The notes beneath the pieces are model-generated. The model saw only the letters and a list, made by a program, of their open reading frames with translations. It was not told where the DNA came from and did not search any database. The position numbers were made by a program, and so were the translations under genes. Below are positions 5,808 to 7,170 of a DNA stretch of 7,170 bases, one piece after another; positions within the stretch are counted from its first letter, which is position 1; every line of letters starts with the position of its first letter. The DNA is taken from NCBI GenBank assembly GCA_903922535.1, contig CAIXUF010001421.1, positions 1 through 7,170 of the forward strand. The letters are read 5' to 3'. Origin of the DNA: Candidatus Hydrogenedentota bacterium (lineage in GTDB: Bacteria > Hydrogenedentota > Hydrogenedentia > Hydrogenedentiales > CAITNO01).

Positions 5808-7170
5808 ATGAAATGCTGCTTTCCCCTGTTCCTGGCCCTTGTTGTTGCGACAGCGGGCGCGGCTGATCTGCCCGTGTTTGAGGGCCATTTCGCCGCAATG
5901 CCGAGCGGCGTCATCATGGGTGTGGTGGGTGCCGCGGCCGAATACCACTACCTGCCCGCCTGCGCGCCTGTACAGGGATGGTCCGTGTCCACCTACAAGT
6001 CCGACGCGGCCTCGCAGTGTGCGTGGCGCATCGTGGATGACGGCGGTCGTCGTGCGGCGGCCATGTTCTACAAAAACAAAGCCAAGGACACGCACCCCAT
6101 GCTTGTCGCGGGCGACCCGTTGTGGCAGGACTACACGCTGCGGGCAAGTATTGCACAGGACCAGAACGGTGGGTGGTGCGGCGTGGTCTTTCGCTGCCAC
6201 AACGACCGCAGCTACTACTTCTTCGGTTTCGACGGCCCCAAGGCCGTGCTGCGCCGCGTCAATCAGGGCAGGGCGTTTCACGAACTGAACATCGACACCC
6301 TGGCCGAGGCGGACTGTGGGGGTAAGATCGGGGAGTACCGGGAGACGGTGGTGACCCTGACGGGTGACCACATCCTTGCCGAAGTGGCCGGTGGGCCCGT
6401 GCTCGAGGCAAAGGACGCCGCGTTCGGCGCGGGCGGCATTGGCCTGCTGGCCGATCAGCCATCCCGTTTCACCGGTGTTACTGTGACAATGACCGAGGAG
6501 TCCAAGGCAAAGTTCGACACGGCGGTGTCCAGTCGCGAAACGGAACTGCGCGACTTGCAGGCAAAGAACCCCAAGCCAGTGGTTTGGCGCAAGTTCAACA
6601 TCGACGGCTACGGCGTGGGCCGCAACCTGCGCTTCGGCGATCTCGACGGCGACGGGCAGGTGGACATTCTCTTCGGCCAGGTGGCGCATTACGGGCCGAA
6701 GGACGCCAACAGCGAGCTAAGCTGCTTGACCGCGGCGAACTTCGACGGCAAGGTGCTCTGGCAAATTGGCGAGCCGGACCCGTGGAAGGAAACGCTGACC
6801 AACGACGTGGCCTTTCAGATTCACGACCTCGACGGTGACGGCAGCAACGAGGTGATCTACTGCATGAACCAGGAGATTGTCGTGGCCGACGGCGCCACTG
6901 GCAAGACGCTCCGCAAGGCGCCCATGCCCGAATCGCCCAAGGACTCGAAGAAGGGCTACAACAAGTTCCCGCGCATTCTCGGCGACAGCATGTTCTTCTG
7001 TGACACGCGCGGTATCGGCCGTGCCGCCGACATCCTGGTGAAGGACCGCTATACCCATTTCTGGGTCATGGACGACCAGTTGAAGCCGCTGTGGGACGCC
7101 GCCTGCAACACGGGCCACTATCCTTATGCGATGGATGTGGACGGCGACGGCAAAGACGAAATCGCCATCG
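5808..7170 (+). CDS. Secreted LamG/DUF1080-like domain plus FG-GAP-type calcium-loop repeat protein (3'-truncated)
   Basis: An uninterrupted frame of 454 codons runs off the right edge with no stop. Residues 1-19 form a signal peptide (MKCC, then FPLFLALVVATAGAA). Residues ~55-230 look like a concanavalin-type jelly roll of the LamG/DUF1080 (3-keto-disaccharide hydrolase) kind: WQDYTLRASI, GVVFRCHNDRSYYFFGF, LTGDHILAEVAGG, GAGGIGLLADQPSRFTGVTV. A short helical stretch (~231-255) leads to a beta-propeller-like region with three calcium loops: FGDLDGDGQVDILFG (~277-290), HDLDGDGSNEVIY (~339-351) and MDVDGDGKDEIAI (~442-454). DxDGDG loops of this sort occur in FG-GAP/VCBS proteins and in PL11 rhamnogalacturonan lyases; PL11 diagnostic blocks are not seen. 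It is transcribed away from the paralogue pair and shares their promoter region, suggesting a linked role in extracellular glycan binding or breakdown. Start could be GTG 5790. Domain classes are fairly sure; enzyme activity is not shown. Confidence 0.85.
   Translation, partial: MKCCFPLFLALVVATAGAADLPVFEGHFAAMPSGVIMGVVGAAAEYHYLPACAPVQGWSVSTYKSDAASQCAWRIVDDGGRRAAAMFYKNKAKDTHPMLVAGDPLWQDYTLRASIAQDQNGGWCGVVFRCHNDRSYYFFGFDGPKAVLRRVNQGRAFHELNIDTLAEADCGGKIGEYRETVVTLTGDHILAEVAGGPVLEAKDAAFGAGGIGLLADQPSRFTGVTVTMTEESKAKFDTAVSSRETELRDLQAKNPKPVVWRKFNIDGYGVGRNLRFGDLDGDGQVDILFGQVAHYGPKDANSELSCLTAANFDGKVLWQIGEPDPWKETLTNDVAFQIHDLDGDGSNEVIYCMNQEIVVADGATGKTLRKAPMPESPKDSKKGYNKFPRILGDSMFFCDTRGIGRAADILVKDRYTHFWVMDDQLKPLWDAACNTGHYPYAMDVDGDGKDEIAI

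Noticed and set aside
5674..5898. N-terminal extension of paralogue B to a start at 5898
   Set aside because: The 75 extra residues are Pro/Gln/Ser-rich, would bury the signal peptide, and cross the promoter and start of the divergent gene. AAAGGAG before ATG 5673 supports the shorter form.
5718..6689. A 323-codon minus-strand frame covering the start of the plus-strand secreted protein
   Set aside because: It has no recognisable motif, signal peptide or good ribosome binding site, and the opposite strand encodes a continuous signal peptide, jelly roll and calcium loops.

Overview
The window is GC-rich and densely coding. It holds four protein genes and no RNA genes, transposases or CRISPR arrays that I can see. 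The mix of a housekeeping pyrD end, two large secreted GH123/DUF4091-like proteins and a secreted protein with calcium-loop (FG-GAP-like) repeats resembles environmental PVC-superphylum (Lentisphaerae, Verrucomicrobia, Planctomycetes) or Hydrogenedentota genomes. That placement is inferred from gene content only, because no phylogenetic marker is complete here.

Layout. (1) Positions 1-569, plus strand: the C-terminal 188 codons of a class 1B dihydroorotate dehydrogenase (PyrD), cut by the left edge. (2) 570-722: a convergent intergenic gap with one imperfect hairpin and a 10-base direct repeat. (3) 723-3134 and 3265-5673, minus strand: two tandem paralogues of 803 and 802 residues. Each has a signal peptide, an N-terminal discoidin-like (galactose-binding) domain, a helical linker, a beta-sandwich, and a GH123-like catalytic barrel with an Asp-Glu pair and a DUF4091-type C-terminus. 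They align almost without gaps. A 130-base spacer with a degenerate heptamer repeat separates them. (4) 5674-5807: a 134-base divergent promoter region in which good -10 boxes for the two directions overlap. (5) 5808 to the right edge, plus strand: a secreted protein with an N-terminal LamG/DUF1080-like jelly roll followed by at least three DxDGDG calcium loops, open at the window end. It has no stop codon in the window.

Functional reading. The two paralogues and the divergent secreted protein share a control region and are all predicted to be exported, which suggests a small locus for binding and breaking down extracellular glycans. If the GH123 assignment holds, the pair would act on terminal beta-linked N-acetylgalactosamine or a related sugar. 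Substrate, regulation and activity are inferred. The pyrD gene is probably an unrelated neighbour. I did not find a clearly new biological system. The most unusual points are the gene pair with its divergence pattern and the overlapping bidirectional promoter.
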